Below are positions 7,975-16,772 of a stretch of DNA of 64,000 bases, in pieces. The stretch is taken from assembly GCF_030160115.1 (NCBI RefSeq), contig NZ_BSNS01000022.1, forward strand, positions 372,001-436,000, given 5' to 3'. A model generated the notes under the pieces. The model ran no database searches and was not told the origin of the DNA. It saw nothing but the letters and a program-made list of their open reading frames with translations. Numbering within the stretch: the first letter of the stretch is position 1; each line of letters starts with the position of its first letter. Made by a program: the position numbers and the translations under genes. The stretch is from Devosia nitrariae (lineage in GTDB: Bacteria > Pseudomonadota > Alphaproteobacteria > Rhizobiales > Devosiaceae).

Positions 7975-9621
7975 TCATGCCCCCGCAGCACTTTTCCGGG
8001 CCAGAGCCTGCAGTGCCTCGAAGATTGCGAAGCGCTCGTCGTGCACTGCGCTGATCGACTGGCTAGCCGGCCTGTAGCGGGTAGAAAAGGCGGACATCGC
8101 GCCCATCGCCGTCTCGATGTCGGAATAAAGGCCTGCAGCAACGCTGGCAAGAATGGCCGACCCCAGCAGCACCGGCTCCTCGGTCTCGGGCGCTGCCACC
8201 TCGACGCCGGTGGTATCGGCAAGGAGCTGGCGCACGAGGTCACTGCGCCCTGCCCCGCCGCTGATGACGATGCGCTCGATCTCGCAGCCGGCGCGGGCCT
8301 GCGCCTCGATGATCTGGCGCAGGCCGTAACCGATGCCGCAAAGGCCGGCGATGTAGAGGGCGACGAGGCTATCGAGATCCCGCTCCATGCCGATGCCGAG
8401 AATGGCGGCCCTGGTGTTGGGATCGGCATGAGGCGCGCGATTGCCGAGGAACTCCGGCACGATATGCACCCCGCCCGCCAGCTCCACCACGCGCCCGAGA
8501 TCATCGACCCGCGCCAGGGCTTGGCGGGACAGCCAGTCGGGAAGCGAAAGGCCAACCTCTTCCGCGCGCCGGTGGGCCTCCGCCGAATAGGGGTGGAAGT
8601 CGAGCAGCTGCTCGATCGCCGCGCCCGCCGCCGATTGGCCGCCCTCGTTGAGCCAGGCGCCGGGCACCATGGCCGAATAGTAAGGCCCCCAAACCCCGGG
8701 CACGAAGACCGGCTCGTTTGTGGTCGTCATCGTGCAGGAGGAGGTGCCGAAGACATAAGCGAGATTAGCCTGTGGTCCGCCGCCATCGCGGGCGCCGACC
8801 GATCCGATGCCGCCCGCATGCGCATCGATGAGACCGGCGGCGACGGGCGTGGCGGGAAGAAGACCTAAGTCGTGCGCGGCAGCTTCGGTCAGGCCATTGC
8901 CCAAGGGCGCTCCGGGATCGACGATCCTTGTGCCGACGCGGGCAAAACCCTCGTCGGCCAGGTCGTTCAGCCCCACCGCCTCGAAATAGCTCGCGTCCCA
9001 GCGCTGCTCGTGGCCGAGATAGGTCCATTTACAGGTCAGCGTGCAGTTGGACCGCGAAAGGTCCCCGGTCGCCCGCCAGGTGAGGAAATCGGCAAGATCG
9101 AAGAACTGCCACGCGCCCCGGAAGACGTCCGGCCGGTTCTCCTTCAGCCAGAGGAGTTTGGGGGTCTCCATCTCCGGAGAGATGCGCCCCCCGACATAGT
9201 CGAGGACGCGGTGGCCGATCTTGTTGATCCGCTCGGCCTGCTCCACCGCCCGGTGGTCCATCCACAGGATGATGTCGCGTTCGGGCCTTTGCGGATCGCC
9301 GACCGGCAACGGTTCACCGCCCTCACCCAAAACCACCAGCGAACAGGTCGCATCGAACCCGATCCCGGCGATCTCGCCTGGATCGACACCCGCCACGGCG
9401 ACCGCGCCTCGGACCGACGCCGCCACCGCCGCCCAGATCTCCGCGCTCGATTGCTCGGCGATCGAACCGCCCTCGCGAAAGACGCTGATGGGACGCTTGT
9501 CGGCGCCCAGCAATTTGCCGTCGGGCGTGAACACCCCGGCCCGGGCGCTGCCGGTGCCGACGTCCACACCGATCAGATATCGGGCTGCCGCCGCACCTCT
9601 GCCTTGCGATGTCTCGGTCAT
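7975..9621 (-). CDS. rbtK: FGGY-family carbohydrate kinase, probable D-ribulokinase
   Basis: 548 residues, the usual length for ribulokinases. The N-terminal actin-like phosphate motif (GVDVGTGSARAGVF) and the C-terminal GGAGRSDLV motif of FGGY kinases are present; DAHAGGIGS near the middle contains the expected catalytic region. It lies 27 bp downstream of a clear ribitol 2-dehydrogenase gene, so the likely reaction is D-ribulose + ATP to D-ribulose 5-phosphate, feeding the pentose phosphate pathway. Last gene of the ribitol operon. L-ribulokinase or another ketose kinase cannot be excluded by sequence alone. Confidence 0.85.
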   Translation of the reverse strand: MTETSQGRGAAAARYLIGVDVGTGSARAGVFTPDGKLLGADKRPISVFREGGSIAEQSSAEIWAAVAASVRGAVAVAGVDPGEIAGIGFDATCSLVVLGEGGEPLPVGDPQRPERDIILWMDHRAVEQAERINKIGHRVLDYVGGRISPEMETPKLLWLKENRPDVFRGAWQFFDLADFLTWRATGDLSRSNCTLTCKWTYLGHEQRWDASYFEAVGLNDLADEGFARVGTRIVDPGAPLGNGLTEAAAHDLGLLPATPVAAGLIDAHAGGIGSVGARDGGGPQANLAYVFGTSSCTMTTTNEPVFVPGVWGPYYSAMVPGAWLNEGGQSAAGAAIEQLLDFHPYSAEAHRRAEEVGLSLPDWLSRQALARVDDLGRVVELAGGVHIVPEFLGNRAPHADPNTRAAILGIGMERDLDSLVALYIAGLCGIGYGLRQIIEAQARAGCEIERIVISGGAGRSDLVRQLLADTTGVEVAAPETEEPVLLGSAILASVAAGLYSDIETAMGAMSAFSTRYRPASQSISAVHDERFAIFEALQALARKSAAGA

Positions 9622-9648
9622 CTCGGATCCAGTTCCGTTGCGTTATCG

Positions 9649-10377
9649 TCAGAGATCGACGCTGTTGGGAAGGATCACCAGGTCGCGCACGACCACTCCG
9701 CGCGGACGGGTCAACATGAAGAGCACCGCCTCGGCGACCTCACGCGGCTGCATCAGCGATCCATTGGCGAGAGCCTCTTCCATCTTGGCCTTCGGCCAGT
9801 CGTCGAGCAGAGCCGTAACCACCGGCCCCGGCAGCACCGCGCCCATGCGGATACCGTGCTGCGACACCTGGCGGCGGGTGGCGTGGAGGAACGCCTGCAC
9901 CGCGAATTTCGAAGCGGTATAGACCGGCTCCCAGACCACCGGGATCACACCGGCGACGGAACTGGTGAAGATGACGTCGCCGGTCCGGCGCGCGATCATG
10001 TGCGGCAGCACGGTGTTCACGCAACGGAAGACCGCGTTGATGTTGAGGTTGAGCATGCGGTCCCAGGCATCCGGGTCGCCTTCGGCGGCGGGACCGCCGA
10101 CATAGGCGCCGGCATTGGCATGGAAGATGTCGAGCGGCCCGACCAGGGCCTCGATCCTCGGCATCATCCCCGAAACCTGCTTCCCGTCGAGGAGATCGAC
10201 CACCAGCGGATAGGCGTTTTTGCCAAGTTCAGCACAGAGGCTCTCGAGCTTGTCGGCGGCACGGTCGATGAGGACGACTTTGGCGCCGGCTTCGATGAGG
10301 ATCTGCGCGCAGGCGAGACCGATCCCGGAGGCGGCGCCGGTGACAGCCGCCGTCTTGCCGTTCAACTGCATGGTCAA
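9649..10377 (-). CDS. rbtD: Ribitol 2-dehydrogenase (SDR family)
   Basis: 242 residues. Short-chain dehydrogenase with the nucleotide motif TGAASGIG, structural NAG (HANAGAY), and catalytic S-Y-K (SSVAG, YTASK). Long stretches (FHANAGAY, GPVVTALLDDWPKAKM, ANGSLMQP, ILPNSVDL) match Klebsiella RbtD as I remember it, so the call is strong: ribitol + NAD to D-ribulose. The start is ambiguous: TTG at 10375-10377 is six bases after AAGGAG, while an ATG two codons later is twelve bases away. It sits between the permease and ribulokinase genes. Confidence 0.9.
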   Translation of the reverse strand: MTMQLNGKTAAVTGAASGIGLACAQILIEAGAKVVLIDRAADKLESLCAELGKNAYPLVVDLLDGKQVSGMMPRIEALVGPLDIFHANAGAYVGGPAAEGDPDAWDRMLNLNINAVFRCVNTVLPHMIARRTGDVIFTSSVAGVIPVVWEPVYTASKFAVQAFLHATRRQVSQHGIRMGAVLPGPVVTALLDDWPKAKMEEALANGSLMQPREVAEAVLFMLTRPRGVVVRDLVILPNSVDL

Positions 10378-10395
10378 TTGTGTCTCCTTGGATAG

Positions 10396-11649
10396 TCAGG
10401 CGCGGCCGTGGCTGGCGCGCGATTGCCGGGCGAGCGAGTCGACGATCACCGCGATGGCGAGGACGCCGCCGGTGATCATGTAGCGCAGCGACGAGCTGAG
10501 GTTGAGGAGCGTCAGCCCGTTCGAGATCGCCTGGATGACGAGCACGCCGAGTAGCGCCGACCAGGCGGAACCGCGTCCGCCGAAGAGCGACGTTCCCCCG
10601 ATCACCGCCGCGGCGATGGCATTGAGGTTGACGTCCCCCGCACCCGCCTGCTGACTGGAAGAGGCAAGCCTTGCTGCCGCCAGCACGCCGCCCGCGGCCG
10701 CGAAGGTCGAACAGAGGATGAACGCGGAAAGCCTTATGCGCTTGACGTTGATGCCCGAACGCCGGGCCGCCTCTGCGTTGCCGCCGACCGCGAACATCGA
10801 TCGCCCCCATTTGGTGCGGGTGAACGCGTAGTGCATGATCATGACGAGCAGCACGAAGAGGCCGAACATCCACGGTACGCCGCGGCCCTGGTTGAGATAG
10901 TAGGCGGCCAGCAGCAGGGCGGCCGTCAGTACACCGGCCTTGGCGAGGACGACGCTGAGGCTGCCGGGGGAAAGATTTGCCGCGGCGCGCTGCCGGATCG
11001 TGCGCAGGCCCGAAAGCACGATCAATATGCCGGGCACGATCGCGACGGTGTAGGAGAACCAGTCCGGCATGATCAGGATCTGCCCGAACCGCACCAGCGG
11101 CGAGGCATAGGGCAGGTTGATCGATCCGCTCGGTCCAAGAATGTAGAGCTGGAAGCCCAGGAGCGCGAGCAGGCCCGCCAGGGTCGACACGAAGCTCGGC
11201 ATGCCGAACCGGTTCAACAGGAAACCGTAGACGCAGCCCATCAGCACGCCCGTCGCGAGGGCCGCACCGATGCCGATCGGCAGTGGCATGCCGCTGTTGA
11301 CCCAGAGGACGCCGACAATCGCCGAGGCCAGCCCGCTCATCGACCCGATGGAAAGGTCGATCTCGCCCAGCAGCAGAACGCACACAACCCCCAGCGCGAT
11401 CAACCCGACGGCCGCCGCATCAAACAACAGGTTCACCAGGTTGTTGGGCGCAATGAATACCGGATTGATCGAGGTGAAGACGACCGAGATCAGCAAGAGT
11501 CCGAAGATCACCGGCAACATGCCGAGATCCCCCGACCTCGCCCGATCGACGAACCCACGCAGCGCACCGGCGATGCCCTCGTCGCGGCGCAGACGCGTGT
11601 CCGCCTGATCAAACCTTGTCTGCTGGGTTTCAGGAGAACTCCGGTTCAT
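10396..11649 (-). CDS. Sugar ABC transporter permease (RbsC/XylH type), ribitol uptake
   Basis: 417 residues with about ten hydrophobic helices, including the family motifs GEIDLSIGSMSGL and GGTSLFGGRGS. XylH-like insert between helices is present, making it longer than RbsC. Predicted inner-membrane channel of a ribitol importer, working with the ATPase encoded immediately upstream (4-bp overlap at 11646-11649) and the binding protein. Confidence 0.88.
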   Translation of the reverse strand: MNRSSPETQQTRFDQADTRLRRDEGIAGALRGFVDRARSGDLGMLPVIFGLLLISVVFTSINPVFIAPNNLVNLLFDAAAVGLIALGVVCVLLLGEIDLSIGSMSGLASAIVGVLWVNSGMPLPIGIGAALATGVLMGCVYGFLLNRFGMPSFVSTLAGLLALLGFQLYILGPSGSINLPYASPLVRFGQILIMPDWFSYTVAIVPGILIVLSGLRTIRQRAAANLSPGSLSVVLAKAGVLTAALLLAAYYLNQGRGVPWMFGLFVLLVMIMHYAFTRTKWGRSMFAVGGNAEAARRSGINVKRIRLSAFILCSTFAAAGGVLAAARLASSSQQAGAGDVNLNAIAAAVIGGTSLFGGRGSAWSALLGVLVIQAISNGLTLLNLSSSLRYMITGGVLAIAVIVDSLARQSRASHGRA

Positions 11650-12458
11650 GGCTGCTCACCACCAGTTGCTTCGATACCGCGGTCGCGGCGGCGCGACACG
11701 GCGTTTTCCCGTGCCCCGGTGATGGCCGTGACCAGTTCCTCGTGCGAGGCTTCGCCGCCGAACACACCGGCATTGCGGCCGAGGCGGAGGACAACAATGC
11801 GGTCGGCGACCGCCCGTACGTCTTCCATGTTGTGGGAAATGAGGATGACCCCGTGCCCGCGCGCCCGCACCCGTTCGATAAGGTTCAAGACCTCTGCCGT
11901 CTGGGCAACGCCGAGCGCGGCGGTCGGTTCGTCGAGCATGATGACTTTCGGATCAAGCAGCAGCGAGCGCGCGATGGCGACGGTCTGCCGTTGGCCGCCA
12001 GACAGCGAGGCCACAGGCTCGCGCACGGACGGAATCCTGGCTGCCAGTTCCTGGAGCAGCTTCCAGGCGCGGACCTCCATCTGTACCTCGTCGAGCCTTA
12101 AAGGCGACAGTTCGTGTCCGAGGAAGAGGTTGGCGACGACGTCGAGGTTCTCGCAGAGCGCCAGGTCCTGGAAGACTGTCGCAATGCCCAGTTCCAGCGC
12201 CTTGCGTGGATTGTCGACCGTGACCTGCCGGCCGCCGAACTCGATGGTTCCCGTGGTCGGCTGGTGGACGCCGGCGAGGATCTTGACGAGTGTCGACTTA
12301 CCCGCGCCGTTGTCGCCGACCAGCGCCACCACTTCGCCGGCATGGACGTCGAGCTCGATGTCGGAAAGGGCCGTCACCGCGCCGAACGTCTTGGAAATGC
12401 CGCGCAATCGAAGGAGCAGCTCTCCCTGGGGCGGATCTTGCTCGTTCACCGGCGGCAT
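11646..12458 (-). CDS. Sugar ABC transporter ATP-binding protein (single domain)
   Basis: 270 residues from the ATG at 12456-12458, preceded by AAGGAGGT at good spacing; a longer frame has no ribosome site. Walker A GDNGAGKST, signature LSGGQRQTVAIARS and Walker B VIMLDEPTAAL are intact. Only one nucleotide-binding domain is present, unlike the fused RbsA/XylG proteins, so it probably works as a homodimer, as FrcA does. It energises ribitol import. Confidence 0.9.
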   Translation of the reverse strand: MPPVNEQDPPQGELLLRLRGISKTFGAVTALSDIELDVHAGEVVALVGDNGAGKSTLVKILAGVHQPTTGTIEFGGRQVTVDNPRKALELGIATVFQDLALCENLDVVANLFLGHELSPLRLDEVQMEVRAWKLLQELAARIPSVREPVASLSGGQRQTVAIARSLLLDPKVIMLDEPTAALGVAQTAEVLNLIERVRARGHGVILISHNMEDVRAVADRIVVLRLGRNAGVFGGEASHEELVTAITGARENAVSRRRDRGIEATGGEQP

Positions 12459-12543
12459 ACCGACCTCCTTGTTCTGCCCGCGCACAAATCTTGCGCGGCG
12501 GGAAGGAAAGGCTGCGCCGTGAACCCGGCGCAGCCCAGTTATC

Positions 12544-13596
12544 CTACTCCAGGATACCCAGTTCGCGGCAGGGCTCTTCATATTCGCCGGTGCAGACCTG
12601 CTCCGGCGTCTGGATGCCGGCGTCGAAGATCTCAGCCTTGATGTTCTCGCGGGTGACCACAGCCGGAACGAAGAGCGTCGAGGGCGTGTCGTAGAGCGTT
12701 GTTTCAGGCTCGGGGGTTTCCCCCTTCAACAAGCTCACCACCACCTCGGCCGCCGCGCGCGCCACGATCTCCGAAGGTTTGGAGATCGTGTTGTACTGGT
12801 CGCCCGCGATGATCAGCTGCAGCGCGGCAATGGTTGCGTCGTTGCCGGTCACCGGCGGAACCGGATCGACGCCCGCCGCCTTGAAGGCGGCAATGGCACC
12901 GCCTGCGGTACCGTCATTGGCAGCAACGACGCCGATGATCTGGTCGCCAAAGCGCGTGATCTGCCCGGCCGCCCATTCCTGCGCCTCGGGCGGCGCCCAG
13001 TCCGGGGTGTCGAACTCGGCAAGGGTTTCGTAATCGGAGGCGTCGAGCGCCGAGTCGATGCCGTCGCGGATGAGCCCGGCCGCCGCATCGGTCGGCGAGC
13101 CGTTGATCTGCAGCACGCCCGATCCAGCCGGAACACCCTCGGCCTTCAGATGGTCGACCAGCGACTGGGCAATGGCCCGGCCGATGCCCTCATTGTCGAA
13201 TGAGACATAGTAGTCGGCAGGCGTGTCCGGGATCGGCCGGTCGTAGGCGATGATCTTGACGTCCTGCGAATGGGCGATCTCGACAAGCGCGGCGGCGGCC
13301 GCCGAGTCGACGGGGTCGAGGACGACAACTTTGGCGCCCTGCGCAATCACCGAGTTGAATTGCTGCTGCTGCAGCGCCGCATCGGCGTTCGCGTTTTGGT
13401 AGATCACCGTGCAGTCGGGACAGAGCTCGTCCATGGCGGCCTGGAAGCCCGGATAATCGTGCTCCTCATAGCGGGTCGAGGCCTGGTCGGGCATCAGGAA
13501 GGCGACGGTCGCCGCCTCCTGGGCCATGGCGACAGTGGCGGACGTGGTGATGGCAACGACCGAGGTCGTCGCGAGTGCATAGGCGATGGACTTCAT
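12544..13596 (-). CDS. Periplasmic sugar-binding protein of ribitol ABC importer
   Basis: 350 residues from the ATG at 13594-13596 with GGAGGA just upstream. A cleavable signal peptide ends at AMAQ-EA near residue 24. The mature protein is a type I periplasmic-binding fold (Peripla_BP_4, RbsB/XylF like) with VVVLDPVDS and ANDGTAGGAI segments. First gene of the five-gene ribitol operon, divergent from the LacI regulator; a perfect palindrome lies 128 bp upstream. Confidence 0.9.
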   Translation of the reverse strand: MKSIAYALATTSVVAITTSATVAMAQEAATVAFLMPDQASTRYEEHDYPGFQAAMDELCPDCTVIYQNANADAALQQQQFNSVIAQGAKVVVLDPVDSAAAAALVEIAHSQDVKIIAYDRPIPDTPADYYVSFDNEGIGRAIAQSLVDHLKAEGVPAGSGVLQINGSPTDAAAGLIRDGIDSALDASDYETLAEFDTPDWAPPEAQEWAAGQITRFGDQIIGVVAANDGTAGGAIAAFKAAGVDPVPPVTGNDATIAALQLIIAGDQYNTISKPSEIVARAAAEVVVSLLKGETPEPETTLYDTPSTLFVPAVVTRENIKAEIFDAGIQTPEQVCTGEYEEPCRELGILE

Positions 13597-13723
13597 TTTC
13601 TCCTCCAGAGAGCTTCCGGTCGGCGCACAGTGTCCCGGCCATCCGAGGTCGGGTCTGCGTGTCCTGCCGACACGTCCTTTCGCAAAAGCCGTTTCCTCCG
13701 CGCGACCGCGTTTTTCGGCGCGC

Positions 13724-13753
13724 CATCGATTGCGCAAGCTTGCGCAATCGATG
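13724..13753. promoter_or_regulatory. Perfect 30-bp palindrome, likely LacI-family operator
   Basis: Each arm runs through ATCGATTGCGCAAG and its exact complement, centred at 13738/13739 on AAGCTT. It lies in the 223-bp gap between the binding-protein gene and the divergent LacI-family regulator, 66 bp before the regulator start. LacI-type operators are even palindromes with a GC or CG centre, which fits. The regulator probably represses both directions and is released by ribitol or a product. Confidence 0.75.
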
Positions 13754-13819
13754 TAGCATGATTGTCACGAGGCGGTTTTGCCGTCAAGGTCCCTCACGAC
13801 GCACGGGGCTCACGATTCG

Positions 13820-14833
13820 ATGGCTGCCAAGGACACGACGCCTGCCAGACGAACGACGATCTATGATCTGGCAGCGCTCGCCGGAACATCGGCGAGCGCG
13901 GTGAGCGCTGTGCTCAACGGCTCATGGAAGAAGCGGCGGATCAGCCAGAAGCTGGCCGACCGCATCATGCGAATTGCCGAGGAGCAGGGCTACTCGGTCA
14001 ACATCCAGGCGAGCCTGTTGCGGCGCGAGCGCTCCAACATCATTGGCATGATCGTGCCCAAATACGACAACCGCTATTTCGGCGCGATCGCCGAACAGTT
14101 CGAGGCGCGGGCCCGCAGGCTCGGACTCTTCCCGGTCATCACCTGCACCCAGCGCGATCCCGACCTCGAGCTCGAGGCGGCACGGGAACTGGTCGCCTAT
14201 CGGATCGACTGCCTGGTCTCGACGGGCGCCACCGATCCCGACCACATCAGCGCACTCTGCGCCGCCGCCGGGGTCAGGACGATCAACCTCGACCTGCCCG
14301 GCAGCAAGGCGCCCTCGATCATCTCGGACAACTATTCCGGCGCCCTCGATCTCACCCGCCACATCCTCGACCGCTGCGAAAAGGACTTGGGCGACAAGCG
14401 CCCCCTGCTCTTCGTTGGCGGCCGGGCGACCGACCATAATACGGGCGCTCGCATTCGCGGCTTCCGCGATGCCCATGCCGAGCGCGGCATACCGGTGTCG
14501 GAAGAATTCATCCTCGCCTGCGGCTATGCCGCCGAAAAGGCCGAACGTGCCCTCGCCGCCCTCGACATGCCCCTACCCAGGGGGATGTTCGTCAATTCGA
14601 CGATCACCCTCGAAGGCGTCGTGCGCTGGCTCAACCAAAACCGCCCGCCATCCAAGCACCCGTTACGCTACGGGTGCTTCGACTGGGACCCATTCGCCGT
14701 GCTCTTGCCCGGCAATATCGGCATGGTGCAGCAGGATGTGACCCACCTTCTCGACAAGGTGTTCGAGGAGTTGGAGACGCCGTCCGGGGCGGGCGAGCCG
14801 ATCCTGGTGCCGTGTATTCTCAGGACTCTGTAG
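13820..14833 (+). CDS. LacI-family transcriptional regulator of ribitol operon
   Basis: 337 residues from the ATG at 13820; a TTG 42 bp upstream is a less likely start. The N-terminal HTH (TTIYDLAALAGTSASAVSAVLNG, about residues 9-31, with the hinge after it) is LacI-type, although the usual VSRVLNG is VSAVLNG. The rest is a sugar-binding regulatory core. It is divergent from the ribitol operon and is followed, convergently, by the methyltransferase. Confidence 0.88.
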   Translation: MAAKDTTPARRTTIYDLAALAGTSASAVSAVLNGSWKKRRISQKLADRIMRIAEEQGYSVNIQASLLRRERSNIIGMIVPKYDNRYFGAIAEQFEARARRLGLFPVITCTQRDPDLELEAARELVAYRIDCLVSTGATDPDHISALCAAAGVRTINLDLPGSKAPSIISDNYSGALDLTRHILDRCEKDLGDKRPLLFVGGRATDHNTGARIRGFRDAHAERGIPVSEEFILACGYAAEKAERALAALDMPLPRGMFVNSTITLEGVVRWLNQNRPPSKHPLRYGCFDWDPFAVLLPGNIGMVQQDVTHLLDKVFEELETPSGAGEPILVPCILRTL

Positions 14834-14842
14834 AAACGAGCA

Positions 14843-15628
14843 TCAGCCCTTGCGTGCCCTGACATGCAGAAAGATCGGCGCAACCCGCGTATCGGCAACC
14901 ACCGGCTCGGCCAGCGCCACCTCCTCCGACGCCATCGGCTCGCCGAATGCTTCGATCGTCAACTTGGCGCCGACGATCATCGACACCCAGCTCGTCAGTG
15001 TGCGATGGAAGCGCGGCACCGAAAACGGCGTCAGCCCTTCGCGCTCTTCTGCCGGAATCGCGGAGAATATCCAGCGCTCGATCCGCCCGTCGGTCTCATC
15101 GAAATAGTCTGCGACCTGCACCGCGACGGGCTCTCCGGTTTCGTCCCGGATGTTCCGGCGCGTCGGCGGCACGAAACACGGGTGCAGGATCGAAAACTGC
15201 AGGAATCCGCCGGGCTTGAGGAGGCGGTAGACTCCCTCGAGCACCGTGCGCTGGTCCGCCATGTCCATCATAGACATAAAAGCGGTGACGAAGTCGAAGC
15301 TCTCGTCCGGAAAGTCGATGCGTTCACCATCGCCGACCACGTACGCGATCCCAAGAGGATCCTGCGCCTCTGTCTCGCGGGCATGGCGAATGAAGGTCGG
15401 CGCGATATCGAGCCCCGTCATCCGGGCGCCGAGACGAGCGACGGCCCTTGTATTGGTCCCCTCGCCGCATCCGAGGTCCAACCCTTGAAGACCGGCGACG
15501 GTCGGAAGCATGTCGAGAAACGCCGGGGTATTGAGCGCATCGCGGTATTTGTCGTAGCCCGCACGCGAATAGATCGTCCACGTTTCCGCGTTGCTCTCCC
15601 AATGTCTGGCGACGTCTTTCGCGTCCAT
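14843..15628 (-). CDS. SAM-dependent methyltransferase
   Basis: 261 residues from the ATG at 15626-15628, which has GGAGGAGGG upstream. A class I Rossmann methyltransferase: motif I LDLGCGEGTNTRAVA near 47-61, TGLDIAP, and a post-motif LKPGGFLQFSILHP. The pattern resembles UbiE/BioC-type small-molecule methyltransferases. Substrate unknown; no operon partner. Confidence 0.85.
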   Translation of the reverse strand: MDAKDVARHWESNAETWTIYSRAGYDKYRDALNTPAFLDMLPTVAGLQGLDLGCGEGTNTRAVARLGARMTGLDIAPTFIRHARETEAQDPLGIAYVVGDGERIDFPDESFDFVTAFMSMMDMADQRTVLEGVYRLLKPGGFLQFSILHPCFVPPTRRNIRDETGEPVAVQVADYFDETDGRIERWIFSAIPAEEREGLTPFSVPRFHRTLTSWVSMIVGAKLTIEAFGEPMASEEVALAEPVVADTRVAPIFLHVRARKG

Positions 15629-15813
15629 TTCCGCCCTCCTCCTGCAAGCCACACGAACAGCGAGCTATAGGGGCGGCGGAACAGGATGGGAAGGCGGGCA
15701 CGCCGAAGACGTCCGGCTCTGGATGCGATCCGGGAACCTTTTTCGCCATCGCTGATCCAATTGAACGACGCGGGACGCCATACACCCGCGTGGAACCCAA
15801 AAGGAGACGCGAA

Positions 15814-16239
15814 GTGAAACCACTGCCCCTTGCCGTCGCAGCGCTGCTGCTGGCTGGATCGCTGCCGGCCTTGTCGCACGACATTCCAGCCGAAGTCGCC
15901 AAATCGCCGCCCGCCGGCGCGTACAAGGCCGTCAGCAGCCTCGTGACGCTGCCCGACTTCCTGCCGGGTCTCGGGCAGCTCTTCGTCGATCCGGAGAGCC
16001 TGCCAGCCGGCCCGTTCCTCGCCTACGATCATGATGGCGGGCTCGTCAGCACCATCTACATGATACCCGTCGAGGACCTGAACCCGGACACCAAGTTCGA
16101 GGATCTTGCCGCTCCGGGCGGCGACGTCGACCATGTAGACGTCTACTTCAATGCCGGACACCCCGGCGTCGAGGTGCCCCATGCCCACGTTGTTCTCTGG
16201 CACGTTCCGGCGGACGAGGAAGCGCGGGTCGCGCAATGA
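15814..16239 (+). CDS. Exported protein of unknown function, cupredoxin partner
   Basis: 141 residues from a GTG at 15814, seven bases after AAAAGGAG. A signal peptide (hydrophobic AVAALLLAGSLPAL) likely ends before HDIPAE. The mature part is rich in acidic residues and has a His-containing C-terminal region (VDHVDVYFNAGHPGVEVPHAHVVLWHV, in two blocks) that could bind metal. The family resembles DUF5602-type periplasmic proteins, from memory only. Its stop overlaps the start of the cupredoxin gene, so both are translated together ahead of an ECF sigma gene. Confidence 0.7.
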   Translation: MKPLPLAVAALLLAGSLPALSHDIPAEVAKSPPAGAYKAVSSLVTLPDFLPGLGQLFVDPESLPAGPFLAYDHDGGLVSTIYMIPVEDLNPDTKFEDLAAPGGDVDHVDVYFNAGHPGVEVPHAHVVLWHVPADEEARVAQ

Positions 16240-16745
16240 GCGTGCGCCGCAGGCGACTGGTTGCAGTCGGCGCGGGGATCCTTGCCGGCCTCGTCCTTCG
16301 ACCTCTCCCGGGGCTCTCGGCAGGCACGGTCGAAGTCGCCATGCAAGGCGGGCCGGACGGATCGCATGTCTGGTTCGATCCCGTCGGCATCCACGTGCGC
16401 CCCGGCGAAACTGTTCGCTGGACCAACCGCGATCCGGGCAATTCGCATACGGCCACGGCCTACCATCCGTCCCTCGATGGGCACCCGCTGCGGATACCGA
16501 ACGGTGCCGAGCCGTGGAATTCGGACTATCTGCTGCCCGACGAGTCATTCGAGGTGACCCTGACGGTCGAAGGGGTCTACGATTACTATTGCATTCCGCA
16601 TGAGCATGCGGGGATGGCGGGCCGCATCGTCGTCGGCATGCCGCGCACCGATCAGCGGCCTTCCGAAGGCGGTCTGCCGGAGGGCGTATTGGAGAGCTTG
16701 CCGGACGTTGCCGAAATCATCTCGGCCGGTACAGTTCACCCCTGA
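16236..16745 (+). CDS. Plastocyanin/pseudoazurin-like cupredoxin
   Basis: 169 residues. The N-terminus has four consecutive Arg (VRRRRLVAVGAG) before a hydrophobic segment, suggesting Tat export. The type 1 copper site is complete: His71 (NSHTAT) and Cys119, His122, Met127 in YYCIPHEHAGM. The protein should be a periplasmic copper electron carrier or copper-binding protein. It overlaps the upstream exported-protein gene by 4 bp and is 27 bp before the sigma factor. A C-terminal tail of about 35 residues beyond the fold is unusual. Confidence 0.88.
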   Translation: MSVRRRRLVAVGAGILAGLVLRPLPGLSAGTVEVAMQGGPDGSHVWFDPVGIHVRPGETVRWTNRDPGNSHTATAYHPSLDGHPLRIPNGAEPWNSDYLLPDESFEVTLTVEGVYDYYCIPHEHAGMAGRIVVGMPRTDQRPSEGGLPEGVLESLPDVAEIISAGTVHP

Positions 16746-16772
16746 CCGATAGCACCACGGAGGAAGCGAGCG

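Noticed and set aside
15731..15765. GGAAC motif as a general-stress sigma promoter before the cupredoxin operon
   Set aside because: No matching -10 (GTT) at 16-17 bp spacing.
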